Shown: piece by piece, positions 12,175 through 23,089 of the stretch | Layout: each line of letters starts with the position of its first letter | How positions within the stretch are numbered: the stretch's first letter is position 1 | NCBI GenBank assembly: GCA_027924585.1 | Contig: BSBM01000252.1 | Location: 186,001 to 250,000 of the forward strand | Direction: 5' to 3' | Length of the DNA: 64,000 nt | Source of the DNA: Larix kaempferi | Lineage: Eukaryota > Streptophyta > Pinopsida > Pinales > Pinaceae | Position numbers and translations under genes: made by a program | The notes under the pieces: generated by a model | Seen by the model: the letters and a program-made list of their open reading frames with translations, nothing else | Database searches by the model: none | What the model was told of the DNA's origin: nothing

Positions 12175-12187
12175 TGGTATCAGAGCC
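12175..12187 (+). other. Primer binding site of B
   Basis: tggtatcagagcc, three bases after the LTR, complementary to the 3' end of initiator tRNA-Met, the usual chromovirus primer. Confidence 0.9.
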
Positions 12188-12599
12188 ATAGGCTACAACA
12201 TTGGGCCTCTATGGGCCAAATCTGATTACAATTACAAGGGAAGATCCCTTCCTAATCATCACAGGTCTCAACATTAGGCCTAAACGGGCTAAGTTGGATA
12301 ATTGAAGAGGTAAGATCACCTCCTACTGAGCAGTGAGCATCCTTGAAAGAAAAGAAAAATCCGAAATTGTTCTAAGTGTTTTTGAAAATTCTGTCTAAAT
12401 CGGAAGGAACTTGTGAGTTTTTTGCTACAACGGTGGAAGGACTCGACAAGTTAATCCACAATGGCGGAAGGAACTTGTCAGTTCTCGCTGAATTTATCGA
12501 AAGAACTTGGCAAGGGGCTCCGCGACAATTCGACAGAAAATCATTAAGTTCACCGGAAGAGGAAGGAAGAATTTCGATGAAAGAGTTGGAAAAAGATTT

Positions 12600-12835
12600 C
12601 TGGAACAACGGAAGCATTGGCGAAAGCTTTCCGGAATAGGAGAAGCGTTGGTGAAAGCTTTCCGGAACAACGGAAGAGTTGGCGAAAGCTTTCCGGAACA
12701 ACGGAAGCGTTGGAGAAATCTTTCCGGAACAGCGGAAGAGTTGGCGAAATTTTTTCGGAACAACAGAAGAGTTGGTGAAAGTTTTCCGGAACAGCAGAAG
12801 AGTTGGCGAAAGTTTTCCGCAACAGCGGAAAGAAC
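12600..12835 (+). repeat. 31-bp minisatellite in leader of B
   Basis: The phrase ccggaacaacggaagagttgg and its variants start at 12600, 12631, 12662, 12693, 12724, 12755, 12786 and 12817, an exact 31-bp period over eight units. Because 31 is not a multiple of 3, the array opens look-alike ORFs in several frames on both strands. Related, less regular text extends from about 12400 to 12900. The array lies between the primer site and gag. Confidence 0.9.
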
Positions 12836-13343
12836 TACCGAGTTGCGCCGAAGTTGTCAGAAAGAAAAGTTGAGTTTTCGGCGGAGAAACTCAGCGAGTT
12901 CGTCCACAATGGCTAAAGAACTCAGTGAATTGCTCCGAAACAGGGAATTTCAACTATTTTCCAGGGATATTTTTCAGGCGCCAAAAGTTGAAAAATGGCT
13001 TTGAACTTATGTGCCAGATTGCGCGAAATCGAAGATTTACAAAAAAAAAAATGAGGGCGTTGCCCTTGACCTGCCTTGCAGTGGCGACCACATGGGGGAA
13101 AGCCCCCTTGACCCCCTTGACCCCCCTCATATGTCGTTGGTTGTGAGAAAAATCTATGATTGAACAGGATTTTCAATATAGGATTTTCCCATATACATGC
13201 AAGTAATTTATGAATTTTTTAGAATATAATGCAGCTAACAGTTGTGTTTATAAACACATTTTGCAGAATCATAGTCACAGGAAGCATTCCAGACAGGGCA
13301 GTAGGAAAGCTTTGGTCTTGGTTGGGCTGAGAGGGTCAACATC

Positions 13344-14664
13344 ATGGATGATGCACAGGATCCCTACGAACCTGAGACATGCCATGGGGGAGAACATACA
13401 TGTTGAAAATGCTGAAACATAATCTAATGGGAGAAGAAATCAAGAGACTCCTCCAGGTATTGTAGCCACCATGAGAAGCCTAAGGGTGGAGTTGCAAAGT
13501 TGCAGAGAAGATAATGAAAGGATGATTAAAGCTCAGGAAGAACAAAATCAGTTGAATGCAGCCATGTTGTAGAGTTTGACAGACATCCAAAGGCAAATAA
13601 ACTTTGGGCATCAGACATCAAATCCAGAAAGGGGTGGGAGTAGTTCTAGGAGGAACTCTCGCAAGAGGGCCAGTAGCTCAAGAAGAGTTTCTACAGACAG
13701 AACATATACTCCATAAACCTCTTCCAGTGGATCATCTGACTTAGAGGAATCCTTTGAGGGTTCAAGCTCTTCATCCCGCAAGTGCAAGAGGAAGAGGCAC
13801 TACAAGAGCGATTCGCATGGGGAATTTAAGAAGGAAAAACCTCCTACATTTGATGGAGAGGTAAAGTCTGGTCAAGAAGTTGAAGCTTGGCTTCTTGGGA
13901 TGAGAAATTATTTCCAAGACCAAGACTACTCTGGGAATATGAAGGCAAGGGTTGGCATCTTCAACTTGAATGGAAGAGCATTTATATGGTGGGAACACAT
14001 CAGACAAGTGAGGAAGATCAATGAAAGGAAGATTGTGTGGAAGCAGTTTAAGAAATACTTCAAGCAAAAGTACCTCTCTGATAGGTACTATGATGATAAG
14101 ATCAAAGAGTTCCATGAGCTGAAATTGGGACAATCAACCATGGAAGAATATGCAAACAAATTCTTGGAGCTATTGAGGTATGTCAGGTATATTCGAGATG
14201 ATAAGGTGAAAATTCAGCGTTTCCTAAGTGGACTGCCCTAGTCATATAAAGATAGAATTGAGTTCGATGAACCTCGAACTCTAGAGGAGGCCATAAGAAA
14301 GGCCAAGTATTGCTTTGATTAAAAAAAAAGAAAACCAGAATTCCATAGGGCTTGGAAGGATAAGAAAAATGAAAAGTTTGATCAAAGGAAGAAGGGGTTC
14401 AAGCCTCCTCAATTCAAGAATCAGCGAAGGAAACCATCACATGTTGTGACTAAGCCAACTAGGATGATGGGAGACAAGCCAAGAGATCCAAAGAAGCCAA
14501 GAGAACCACTTCAATGTTGGGGTTGTGGAGGGGAGCACATGCTTAGGAACTGCTCACATCGGAATGGGAATGCAAATCAAGTTCACAACATCCAAGGAGC
14601 TGAAACTGTGGGTCAAGTGGCGAGGACAATCCCTAGAATCTATGCAGCACTAGAAGACCGCTAG
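13344..14664 (+). pseudogene. gag: gag of chromovirus B (broken)
   Basis: Candidate start ATG at 13344 (MDDAQDPYEP), but the main frame is entered after a shift before 13471. A Ser/Arg-rich segment (about 13630-13800) leads to a capsid core with KPPTFDGEV, NLNGRAFIWWEH and WKQFKKYFKQKYLSD (13840-14240). A basic region and a zinc knuckle at 14515-14553 (CWGCGGEHMLRNC, form CX2CX3HX4C) follow. In-frame stops at 13570, 13714, 14239, 14320 and 14662 are all TAG or TAA and sit where Gln is plausible. The knuckle matches the antisense fragment at 58739-58777 (element D). Confidence 0.85.
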
Positions 14665-15303
14665 GCAGATCATCAATCAATTGTGGTTGAAGTTGAAGGT
14701 AAGATTTCTAAGCAATCTGTTTCTATTTTGATTGATCCTAGATCTACTCAAATTTATGTCACTCCTAGAATTGTTGAGATATGTGCTTTTAAGAAATTAA
14801 AGCATAGTAAATCTTGGTTAGTACAACTAGCCACTGGAACCAAGAGAAAAGTTAGTGAAATTGTAGAGAAATGTCCATTAGAGATGGATGGGCTATTCAC
14901 TTATGCAAATCTGAATATTTTACCACTAGGTTCCTATGATATTCTCATTGGAATGGATTGGTTAGAAGCACACAGGGTTAAACTTAACTGCTACAATAAG
15001 ACATTTGAATGCATGGACGAAGAAGGAAACCCAAGGGTTGTAAAAGGAATTCTAAAGGTGACTTCTGTTAGGAAGGTTTCAGCCATGCAGCTGAAAAAGT
15101 TCTGTAGAAAGGGTTGTCAATTGTATGCAGCCCATGTTTTAGAGGCAACAGAGAATGAAACTCTTAAACTGGAGGACTATCATGTATTGCAAAAATTCAG
15201 AGATGTTTTTCCTGATGAGATTCCAGGACTTCCTCCAAAGAGAGACATTGATTTTACAATTGAACTTGTCCCAGGAGTTGCACCAGTGTCTAAGACACCC
15301 TAG
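14665..15303 (+). pseudogene. Protease region of chromovirus B
   Basis: One ORF (14683-15303) holding the retropepsin domain: SVSILIDPRSTQIYV at about 14719-14760, then LPLGSYDILIGMDWLEAH near 14930. The active-site triplet expected as D-S/T-G reads D-P-R, so the enzyme is probably dead. The C-terminal part (DVFPDEIPGLPPKRDIDF) is the normal lead-in to RT. The stop TAG at 15301 separates it from the RT frame. Confidence 0.85.
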
Positions 15304-16572
15304 AGGATGAGTACACCGGAATTGCTAGAATTGAAAATGCAATTACAAGAGTTGTTGGAAAAGAAATATATCAGGCCAAGTGTGTCCCCATGGGGAGCAC
15401 CTGTTCTATTTGTGAAAAAGAAAGATGGAACACTCAGGTTATGTATTGACTACATGTAGTTGAACAAAGTCACTGTGAAGAACAAATACCCATTGCCCCG
15501 AATTGATGACCTTTTTGATCAAATGAGAGGAGCAAAGGTATTTTCAAAGATCGACTTAAGGTCTGGTTACCATCAGGTAAGAATCAAAGAGGAAGACATT
15601 CATAAGACAGCCTTTGGAACGAGGTATGGACACTATGAGTTTGTAATGGTACCATTTGGTCTCACAAATGCACCAACTACATTCATGTGTCTCATGAATA
15701 ATGTTTTTAGCAAGTATTTGGACAAGTTTTTTCTCGTATTTCTAGACGACATTCTTATCTATTCTAAGAATGAAGAAGAGCATGAAGAACATTTGAGAAT
15801 GACATTGCAATTACTAAGGGAGCATAAGCTATATGCAAAGCTGAGAAAATGTGACTTTTATAAAGATAGAATTCATTATTTGGGTCACATCATCTCCGAT
15901 GAAGGAATATCTGTAGACCCTAAGAAGATTGAAGCCATCATGAATTGGCCAACTCCAAGAAATGTGACAGATGTGAGATCTTTTATGGGCCTTGCTAGTT
16001 ACTACAGGAGGTTTATCGAAGGATTCTCCAAGGTCGCAAACCCAATCACTTCTTTGCAAAAGAAGGGGATGAAGTTTGAATGGTCACCAAGATGTGAGGA
16101 AAGTTTCCAACGGTTGAAGAATCTTCTTACGAGTGCACCTGTTTTGAAGATTGCAGACCCAAAAAAAGACTTTGTGGTGTGTACCGATGCATGCAACCAA
16201 GGACTTGGAGGAGTTCTTATGCAAGACAACCACGTGGTATGCTATGAGTCGAGAAAGTTGAAGGAGCACGAGAAGAACTATGCTACTCATGATATGGAAC
16301 TTGTAGCCATAGTACATGCTTTAAAGATGTGGAGGCATTACTTAATGGGAAGGAAATTTGAGCTGAGGACAGACCATTGTGGTTTGAAATACTTGTTTGA
16401 TCAACCAACTTTAAATGCTAGGCAAGCTAGATGGTTGGAATTTTTATGTGAATTTGATTTTGAGATTAAACACATAAAAGAGAAAGAAAACAAGGTGGCT
16501 GATGCACTCAGCAGGAAGGTACATGAAATGCATGTGGCCGCGCTTAGTACTTACCAACCAGATTTGAGGTAG
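15304..16572 (+). pseudogene. RT and RNase H of chromovirus B
   Basis: Reverse transcriptase with [12 protein letters not shown] (15418), [13 protein letters not shown] (15548), [13 protein letters not shown] (15649) and an intact [11 protein letters not shown] catalytic box at about 15738-15770. RNase H follows ([16 protein letters not shown] at about 16171, [21 protein letters not shown] near 16279) and the usual end KVADALSRK near 16492. Stops TAG at 15301, 15457 and 16570 break an otherwise long frame. The best-preserved polymerase in the window. Confidence 0.9.
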
Positions 16573-17870
16573 CATATTGTTAACCATATGGTTGAGGATG
16601 AAGCGTATGTGCAGATAAAGGACAAATTGCAGCAACAAGACCTTGAAAAGAAGTATGAAGGCTATCATTTAGAAGAAGATGAACTTCTTACTTATAAGAA
16701 TAGAGTCTATATTCCAAATGCGGTATATTTGAGGAGGATTGTTATGGATGAAATCCATAAAGCTCCATATTCTGGTCACCCAGGATATCAGAAAACAATT
16801 TCTACAACAAGAAAATATTATTTCTGGCGAGAGATGAAGAAGGACATCGCTGAATACATCTCTAAGTGTATGAAATGTCAGCAGGTGAAGGTTGAACACC
16901 GACACCCAGCAGGTTTATTGCATCCATTGCCAATCCTAGAATGGAAATGGGAAGTAATTTCTATGGATTTTATTACAGGGTTGCCAATGACTATGAAACA
17001 ACATGATTCCATCATGGTTGTGGTGGACAAGTTAAAAAAGGAAGCACATTTTATACTGGTTAAGTCCACACATAAAGCCGATGCCATTGCAAATATTTTC
17101 ATGAAGGAAATTTTCAGATTACATGGATTGCCTAAGGAAATAATTTCTGATAGGGATACCAAGTTCACTTCCAATTTTTGGAAAGGTCTCTTTGCAGATT
17201 TGGGTACACAGTTGAGCTTTAGTACCGCGTACCATCCCCAAACAGATGGGCAAACAGAAAGAGTAAATCGGGTGCTTGAAGACATGCTTCGCATGTATGT
17301 AATGGACATACCATCCAAGTGGGAGGATTATCTACACTTGGTGGAGTTTGCATATAACAATGGGTAGAAAGAATCATTGGGAATGAGTCCATATGAGGCT
17401 TTGTATCGAAGAAGGTGCAGGACACCAGTGACTTGGGACAATCTAGTAAACAGAATTGTACTTGGGCCAGAATTGCTTAAAGAAATGGAACAAAAAGTTA
17501 CAAAGATTAGGAAGAATTTAAAAGCAGCCTAGGATAGACATAAAAGCTATGCAGATAAGCATAGGGTGCTTAGGGAATTTAGTGTTGGGGATCATGTGTA
17601 TCTTAGAGTGAAGTCAAGAAAGAGTTCCTTGAATCTTGGGAGTTGTGCCAAGCTATCACCTAGATATTGTGGGCCATTTGAAGTGCTTGAAAGAATAGGG
17701 CCAGTTGCATATAGACTTGCATTGCCTGCTAGCACTAAAGCTCATAATGTTTTTCATGTCTCTTTGCTTAAGAAATATGTACATGATCCTAACCATGTGA
17801 TTGATTGGGATGTGATCCAAGTGGAACCCGAGGGAGAGTTGCAAACTGATCCATTGCGCATCCTAGACAA
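16573..17870 (+). pseudogene. Integrase of chromovirus B
   Basis: Zinc domain H-H-C-C: HPGYQKTISTTRKYYFW followed by CMKCQQVK (about 16777-16890). The catalytic core has Asp at ISMDFITG (16960), Asp at IISDRDTKF (17143) and Glu at GQTERVNRVLEDM (17245), so D, D and E are all present. The C-terminal domain follows with VGDHVYLRVKSRKSS and FHVSLLKKYVHD. Stops TAG at 17365 and 17530 interrupt. It would insert element cDNA into chromatin, guided by the chromodomain downstream. Confidence 0.9.
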
Positions 17871-18011
17871 GAAGTAACATTGCTCCGGAACCGAGCCATC
17901 GGACAGGTAAAGGTGCAATGGAAGCACTACAGTCCCGATGAGGCTACATGGGAGCTGGAGGATGCCATGAAGGTGGCATATCCATTTTTGTTCAATTTTG
18001 ATGAGCACTGA
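17871..18011 (+). pseudogene. Chromodomain of B integrase (frame-shifted)
   Basis: A frame change at about 17872 leads into LLRNRAIGQVKVQWKHY and DEATWELEDAMKVAYPFLF, ending at a TGA at 18009-18011. This is the chromodomain of plant chromoviruses, which steers integration to marked chromatin. The residues around VKVQW and ATWE are the conserved signature. Element D has a matching, more decayed copy near 40400-40560. Confidence 0.88.
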
Positions 18012-18027
18012 GGACAATGCTAATGTA

Positions 18028-18039
18028 AGGGGAGGGGAA
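18028..18039 (+). other. Polypurine tract of B
   Basis: aggggaggggaa directly before the 3' LTR; the second-strand primer. Confidence 0.85.
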
Positions 18040-19408
18040 TGTAACGTCCCCATTTTGACCCCCTTTGCATTAAATCGTAAATGATGTAAATATTGTTATT
18101 TAATCATGGTTAGGAGGTCAAGGCCAATCCCCCACCATTGATTTAGCGTTTTATGTATTGGCAATTAAAAATAGATGCCTATGGTTCTTGTGCTGGACAT
18201 GCACAATGTAAATTAAGACATCGTGTAAATACGAAATTTAATGAAATACCCACAACTAGCTATGCAATGCAACAAAGAGATGGGGGCATGATTCTATAAG
18301 GAATAAGGAGGAAAATTATTCAAACCCTTGAGCCAATGGTGATAAGCCAAATGTCAATGAATGAACCCCAACTACCCATTTTGACTTATACACGCAATCA
18401 TTTAATTCTTCCAAGAGTTGGTTGAGGCAGTTAATGCCTTGGGAATGAAGAGGTATGGCAGCCAATTTCGTGCATGGGCAAGCCATCAACCTGGAAAAAC
18501 GTACTTTTGCTTTTGGGGCAAGAAAACACCCACGAAATTGTGCCCAAATCCATTATTCACCCATTGTCTTTCCTCTCTCACACAGTCTAAGCTAGCTGGG
18601 TCTTTCTCCTTCACGTTTTCTACCATTTTCCTGTATTTTCCATGCTTGGGAACTCGTTTTTGTGTTGCACAGTGGCTGGGGGAAAGGGAAGCATGTTTTG
18701 GGGGTTTATAGAGGTTGTTTCTACCCTTGGAATGCATAAAAACGTTTTCTGAAAATGAATTGCTCTCCTAGGGTTTATTCCCCATCTACTAGTTCGTTTT
18801 GGTTGCCCACATTTTTTAGCAGTTGTGTTTTTGTTGTTGGGTGCATCCCTATGTTGGTTGAAACTGTGAGCAAGAATTAGGAGTGGAAGTGGACCATAAT
18901 TGGCTTGATAAACCTAGTGAGGAGGTAGCCTCTCAAGAGTATCAAAAGGGCTGGTTTCTCTTCTATGCACACCTTGAGGAACACTATAATGGAAGGTATG
19001 GCCCGAGGGACTGTGTAATAGTGAAGGGAATGCTTCCTTGTGCCAGGTGTGTAGGAATTTTGGGGACCAAGCTAGATAGATCTTGCAGAGGGTGTCAAGC
19101 ACAATTGGCCTATGGTTGGGTGGAACGTTGCAATTGCATAGCCAGTTGCTTGGGACTACTTTGTTTTAAGATAAGTACTCTCTTGTGTTAATTCTGTATT
19201 GTCTTTAATTGATGAATCTCATGAATATCTTGAATGTATGATGGATGTGTAATTGAATCCATTTCCGCTATGTTTCTTATATTTATACAGTTGCATATGT
19301 CTTTTTATATTATGTGAATGTTTTATTTAATAAGTATGGGGCTAGATGCCCCGGTTTTAGCATCACGATCCTCTCCATCGCACTGGTATGATGGGTGGGG
19401 ACGTTACA
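18040..19408 (+). repeat. 3' LTR of chromovirus B
   Basis: 1369 bp, starting TGTAACGTCCCC and ending GGGGACGTTACA. It lacks the 189 bases found at 11671-11859 of the 5' LTR. The ends of that block share a 2-bp tc, consistent with deletion by short-homology repair. Confidence 0.93.
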
Positions 19409-20830
19409 CTTTGTCCAGTGAATCCTAGGAAAGTTACGACCATCAAGGATGAGGTTGAAAATATCCTCAAGGCCACCTTCATTTATCCTATCGACATGAC
19501 GGAATGGGTATCTAACCTAGTCCCAGTTGATAAAAAGCAAGGTACTCTCCGCATCTGCACAAATTTTAGGGACCTAAACAAAGCATGTTCAAAAGACAAC
19601 TATCCCACACCATTTATTGACCAACTCATTAATGCATGTGCAGATCATGAAATTTTTTCTTTCATGGATGGTTTTTCGGGATACATTCAAATTCAAATTA
19701 AACTCGAAGACCAGCATAAAACGGATTTTATTTGTCCCTGGGGTACCTTTGCCTATAGGAAAATTCCATTTGGATTGAAAAATGTTGGGGCTACTTTCCA
19801 GTGAGCTATGAACTTTTCTTTCCATGATATCAAGCATGTGGTTGAACCTTATTTGAATGATCTACTTGCACGATCTTGAAAGAGAAGAGATCATCCTGAT
19901 CATTTACGGCTCGTGTTTGAGCGATGCAGATACTATAAAATTCGGTTAAACCCCAATAAATGTGTATTTTGCGTTGAGTCTGGATGATTACTTGGTTTCA
20001 TCATGTCTAATCAAGGGATTATGGTCGATCCTTTGAAAGTTGAGGCTATTGTAAAACTACCTCCTCCTCGTACTATCCGACAACTTCAAAGTTTACAAGG
20101 CATGTCTAATTTTCTTAGACGCTTTATTATCAACTATGCTAAGATCACTAGAGGCTTCATGCATTTTCTTAAATAGGATACCCATTTTTCTGGGATGAGG
20201 CTACGCAAAAATCATTTGATGATTTGAAAAAGGCACTCTTGTCAGCCCCCTTGTTGAACCCACCAGATTACTCTCAATATTTCCTTTTATATCTGGCCAC
20301 ATCAGTCTCTACTATTGGTATAGTCTTGGTTCAGGAAGATGACAAACTCCAAGAGCATGTCATTTATTACCTTTCTCGCGCACTTTTAACTCCTGAACTT
20401 AAGTACTCTCATGTCGATAAATTGGCATTGGCCACCATGCATGCCTTTTAGAGACTGCGTCACTAAATTTTATTGCGAACCACCACAGTTATAGCAGATG
20501 TTAATCCTTTTCAATATGTTAACCCGACGTATCATCGGGGGAAAATTCAACAAATGGATTGTCATCTTGCAAGAATCTGATTTTAACTTTCGATCTGCTA
20601 AGTCAAAAAATTCTTTGGTGTTCGCGGAACTAATATCTGAGTTTCCTTGTGACGTATCACGCGATGAAGAAGATTCGTCATTCCATAATGAACATATGTT
20701 TCTCATTGCAACCTTTGATCCCTGGTATGGGGACATTTTAATATATCTCCAGACTTTGAAGTGTCCACCAACTTTATCTAGAGACGAGTGACAAAAGCTT
20801 AAGCTTCATGCTAAGAACTACCTCATTATT
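19409..20830 (+). pseudogene. RT and RNase H of Tat element A, second part
   Basis: It resumes A's pol directly after B. RT motifs: GTLRICTNFRDLNKA (19543), FSFMDGFSGYIQIQI (19659), WGTFAYRKIPFGLKN (19740). The catalytic box reads Y-L-N-D at 19850-19861 where element C has Y-L-D-D, so the first catalytic Asp is lost. RNase H text follows at 20224-20830 (YFLLYLATSVSTIGIVLVQEDD, YYLSRALLTPELKYSHVDKLAL). Stops at about 19801, 19879, 19987 and 20176 and frameshifts near 20180 and 20520 break it. Several stops are TGA at expected Arg or TAG at expected Gln. Confidence 0.88.
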
Positions 20831-21967
20831 TCTAACATGCTATATAGACGTGGGGTAGATTCGATATTACGTCGTTGTTTGAATATGGATGAAGTTGAAT
20901 CAGTATTGAATGATGCTCACAGTGGAGCCTGTGGGGGTCATCTTTCGAGGTTGGAAACAAACCAGAAAATACTACGTGCTAGGTATTTTTGGCCCACCAT
21001 CTTTAAAGATTGTGTGGAAGCCATGAAACACTGTCGCCCATGTCATTTTTTCACAAAGAAAATGTGAGCACATCCGGATCCTCTTCACCTTGTTATCACA
21101 GCTGGTCCCTTCACTAAATGGAGGATTGATTATATGACGTGAAACCTAGTTTCTACTGGAGGACATCAGTATATCATTGTTGTCATCGACTAATTCACTA
21201 AGTGGGCCGAGGCAATGCTTCCTGTGAAAGAAGATGGAGAAACTGCATCATATTTTGTGTTCAATCAAATTATTGCTAGGTTCGGCATACCTAGAAAGAT
21301 CGTCACCAACCATGGTAGACATTTCCATAACTACATGATGTCTTATTTGACCACTATGCTGGGTTTTCGATAAGAAAACTCCTCTCCATTTTATCCATAG
21401 GCGAATGGTCAAGTTGAAGCGGTCAACAAAACTTTGAAAACTATTCTTCAACGTACCTTTAATGCCAGTAAGTCAAATTGGCACATCATGTTATATCCAA
21501 CTCTTTGGGCATATTATTCTAATATCAATACTGCTACTGGTTTTTCACCTTTCCAACTTGTTCATGTGATGGAAGCAGTCACACCGATTGAATGCGGAAT
21601 TCCATCATTGAAGTTGGCTATCCAACTATTACCTAAAAATTCTTCTTTAGAAGAACGATTGCTTCATTTATAACATTTGGATGAACAACGCCGTGATGCG
21701 CTCACTGCGAATGAAGCTCACAAAAATTGATTCAAACATCAATATGACAAGTTTGTTAAACCTAGAGTGTTCTCCGAAGGAAACCTTGTTTTGGTTTATG
21801 ATCAGGATAAGGATCCCTTGGGGGAAGATAAATTCAAATATATGTGGCTCGGACCCTATATCGTTTCTAAGGTCTTGAAGAAAGGTGCATATGAGTTGAT
21901 GGATTATGATGGTTTTAACCCGCCAGAGCCTAGAAATGGGCTCTACTTGAAAAAGTATTATGCTTAG
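20831..21967 (+). pseudogene. Integrase of Tat element A (broken)
   Basis: Zinc domain with HSGACGGHL and CRPCHFF (20917-21055). In the catalytic core the first Asp is kept at WRIDYM (21120). The second is changed to Asn in IVTNHG (21280-21310), where C has VTDHD. Glu is kept in GQVEAVNKTLK (21410). The C-terminal part ends GLYLKKYYA at 21967. At least seven stops interrupt, most at expected Arg, Gln or Tyr codons. Catalytically dead. Confidence 0.88.
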
Positions 21968-22061
21968 GAAGTTATGATTTTTCTTGTACTATAGTTGTAC
22001 ATTTTTGTAGAGTTAGTTCTTTTTATACTTTGCTTATGTGTCTTCTGATTTGTGTTTTTAG

Positions 22062-22450
22062 ATGGCCACCGATTTTTTCCTAGGATTCACTGATGGTGCA
22101 AGTCGTCACACTCGTAACTTGGCTTCTGTTGCTTGGGTAATATATTCACCCACGAGCCAACTTGTTTCCTCGGGAGGTGCTTGTTTGGTCCCTACGACGA
22201 ACAACATAGCTGAGTATAGTGCGGTTATCAAACTACTCCGATATGCTATTTATCATGGCATTTCATGTTTGGAGGTACGTCTCGATTCGTAGTTAGTTGT
22301 ACTTCAATTAGCAGTGTTAGGGATCCTTCTTTGCTACGTCAATTTTTGCGAGTTAGATTACTTGAGAGACATTTTGATTACATTTCATATCAACATATTT
22401 GAAGAAATCACAATACATTAGCCGATGCATACGCAAATTATATACTTGGC
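22062..22450 (+). pseudogene. Second, archaeal-type RNase H of A, downstream of integrase
   Basis: A separate ORF starting at ATG 22062, 95 bases after the integrase stop. FTDGASRHTR carries the first catalytic Asp (22092), and NNIAEYSAVIKLL the Glu region typical of the extra RNase H of Tat elements. The C-terminal part (LRVRLLERHFDY, then HNTLADAYANY at about 22405-22440) is cut by stops at 22290 and near 22400. The same ORF exists in C at 57675-58110. It would supply a second RNase H activity during reverse transcription. Its place after the integrase, with its own ATG, is notable. Confidence 0.8.
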
Positions 22451-22629
22451 TGGAATTTGTAGCACGCACAATAAAATCAACCATTAACACACATAAGACA
22501 AGCATGTATATAAACCGATACTGTATATATAAATAAGGTCCAAAAATATATGAGTTTGAGTCAACATCTGTCAAAATATAACAATATAAAAACGGGCATA
22601 ACAACCTCAAAAGTAAAGTGGCACTTTCT

Positions 22630-22907
22630 CTAAGGAGAGGCAGGAGCCTCGGCCTGCTCTGATACGACTTCCCTAAAACAAATGACTAGCCTGGCTACTA
22701 TTCTAAGAAGCCAGATCCATGCAGGGGGAACTCCCACCACATGTTCTTGCATCTCTAGCGGCATTTGCTCAATCCTGTATGTAGGAATATCATGAGTCAA
22801 CTGACTCATCTTTCCCTCAATACTCCTCAGCATGGCATCAGTGCCACCTAGCTCGGTTGGTCGTACATATACTTTGGGATGCCTAACAGGTCTCAATGGT
22901 CCCACAT
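22630..22907 (-). pseudogene. Antisense gene of A, last exon
   Basis: The - strand frame reads from about 22907 to a stop at 22630-22632, about 92 codons, with HPKVYVRPTELGG, MSQLTHDIPTYRIEQMPLEM and VVGVPPAWIWLLRIVARLV. Element C carries the same segment (58292-58590) at the same distance from its own RNase H, in the same antisense orientation and without a stop. I do not recognise this C-terminal part by itself. It continues the PMD-like gene whose first part is at 32445-33201. Its 3' end converges on the second RNase H of the sense strand. Confidence 0.7.
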
Positions 22908-23011
22908 TTGTATAAGTTTGTATGTTGTTAGTAATCACACTCATCCAATAAAAATCATATATACAAAAATTTTAAAAATTAAATAATTAAAAAAAAACAC
23001 AATTTTGGTAC
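22908..23011 (-). other. Candidate spliceosomal intron in the antisense gene of A
   Basis: Read on the - strand: exon end GACATAG, then GTACCA, a very AT-rich stretch with T-runs, and a perfect TACTAAC branch motif at 22933-22927. The acceptor position reads CAA just before ATGTGGGACC; the element C counterpart reads CAG there. Removing these 104 bases joins GGDI-type text to DVGPLRP in one frame. The acceptor G to A change suggests the gene in A no longer splices normally. Inferred from sequence signals only. Confidence 0.55.
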
Positions 23012-23089
23012 CTATGTCTCCCCAGGCTGCCCCTAGAGGTAACATGAGCTCGGGATCTCCCCAAAATTCCATGCTGGCATAAGGGAACT
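23012..23089 (-). pseudogene. Antisense gene of A, middle exon segment
   Basis: 26 codons on the - strand between insertion G and the candidate intron: PYASMEFWGDPELM and LPLGAAWGD. They continue, without frame loss, the text that stops at 32445 on the far side of G (ending VPAFEQF). This continuity is the evidence that G interrupted a working frame. The exon ends at the GT donor at 23011. Confidence 0.7.

Larger units (their letters stand above)
10614..19408 (+). mobile_element. Chromovirus B (Tekay/Del-like), inserted in pol of A
   Basis: Complete Ty3/gypsy element with LTRs 10614-12171 and 18040-19408, a Met-type primer site, gag, protease, RT, RNase H, integrase, C-terminal chromodomain and polypurine tract. 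Target duplication cttcg (10609-10613) and ctttg (19409-19413). It sits between the pre-RT segment and the RT core of A, in the same orientation. Domain order and the long LTRs fit the Tekay/Del chromoviruses. All coding parts contain stops. It is younger than A. Confidence 0.93.

Noticed and set aside
12372-13004. Cluster of 87-165 residue ORFs on both strands in B leader
   Set aside because: They read through the 31-bp array, which keeps several frames open; no domain and no conserved start.
13771-14133. 120-residue - strand ORF in B
   Set aside because: Shadow of gag; codon pattern follows the + strand.
16878-17318. 146-residue - strand ORF in B
   Set aside because: Shadow of the integrase core on the + strand.
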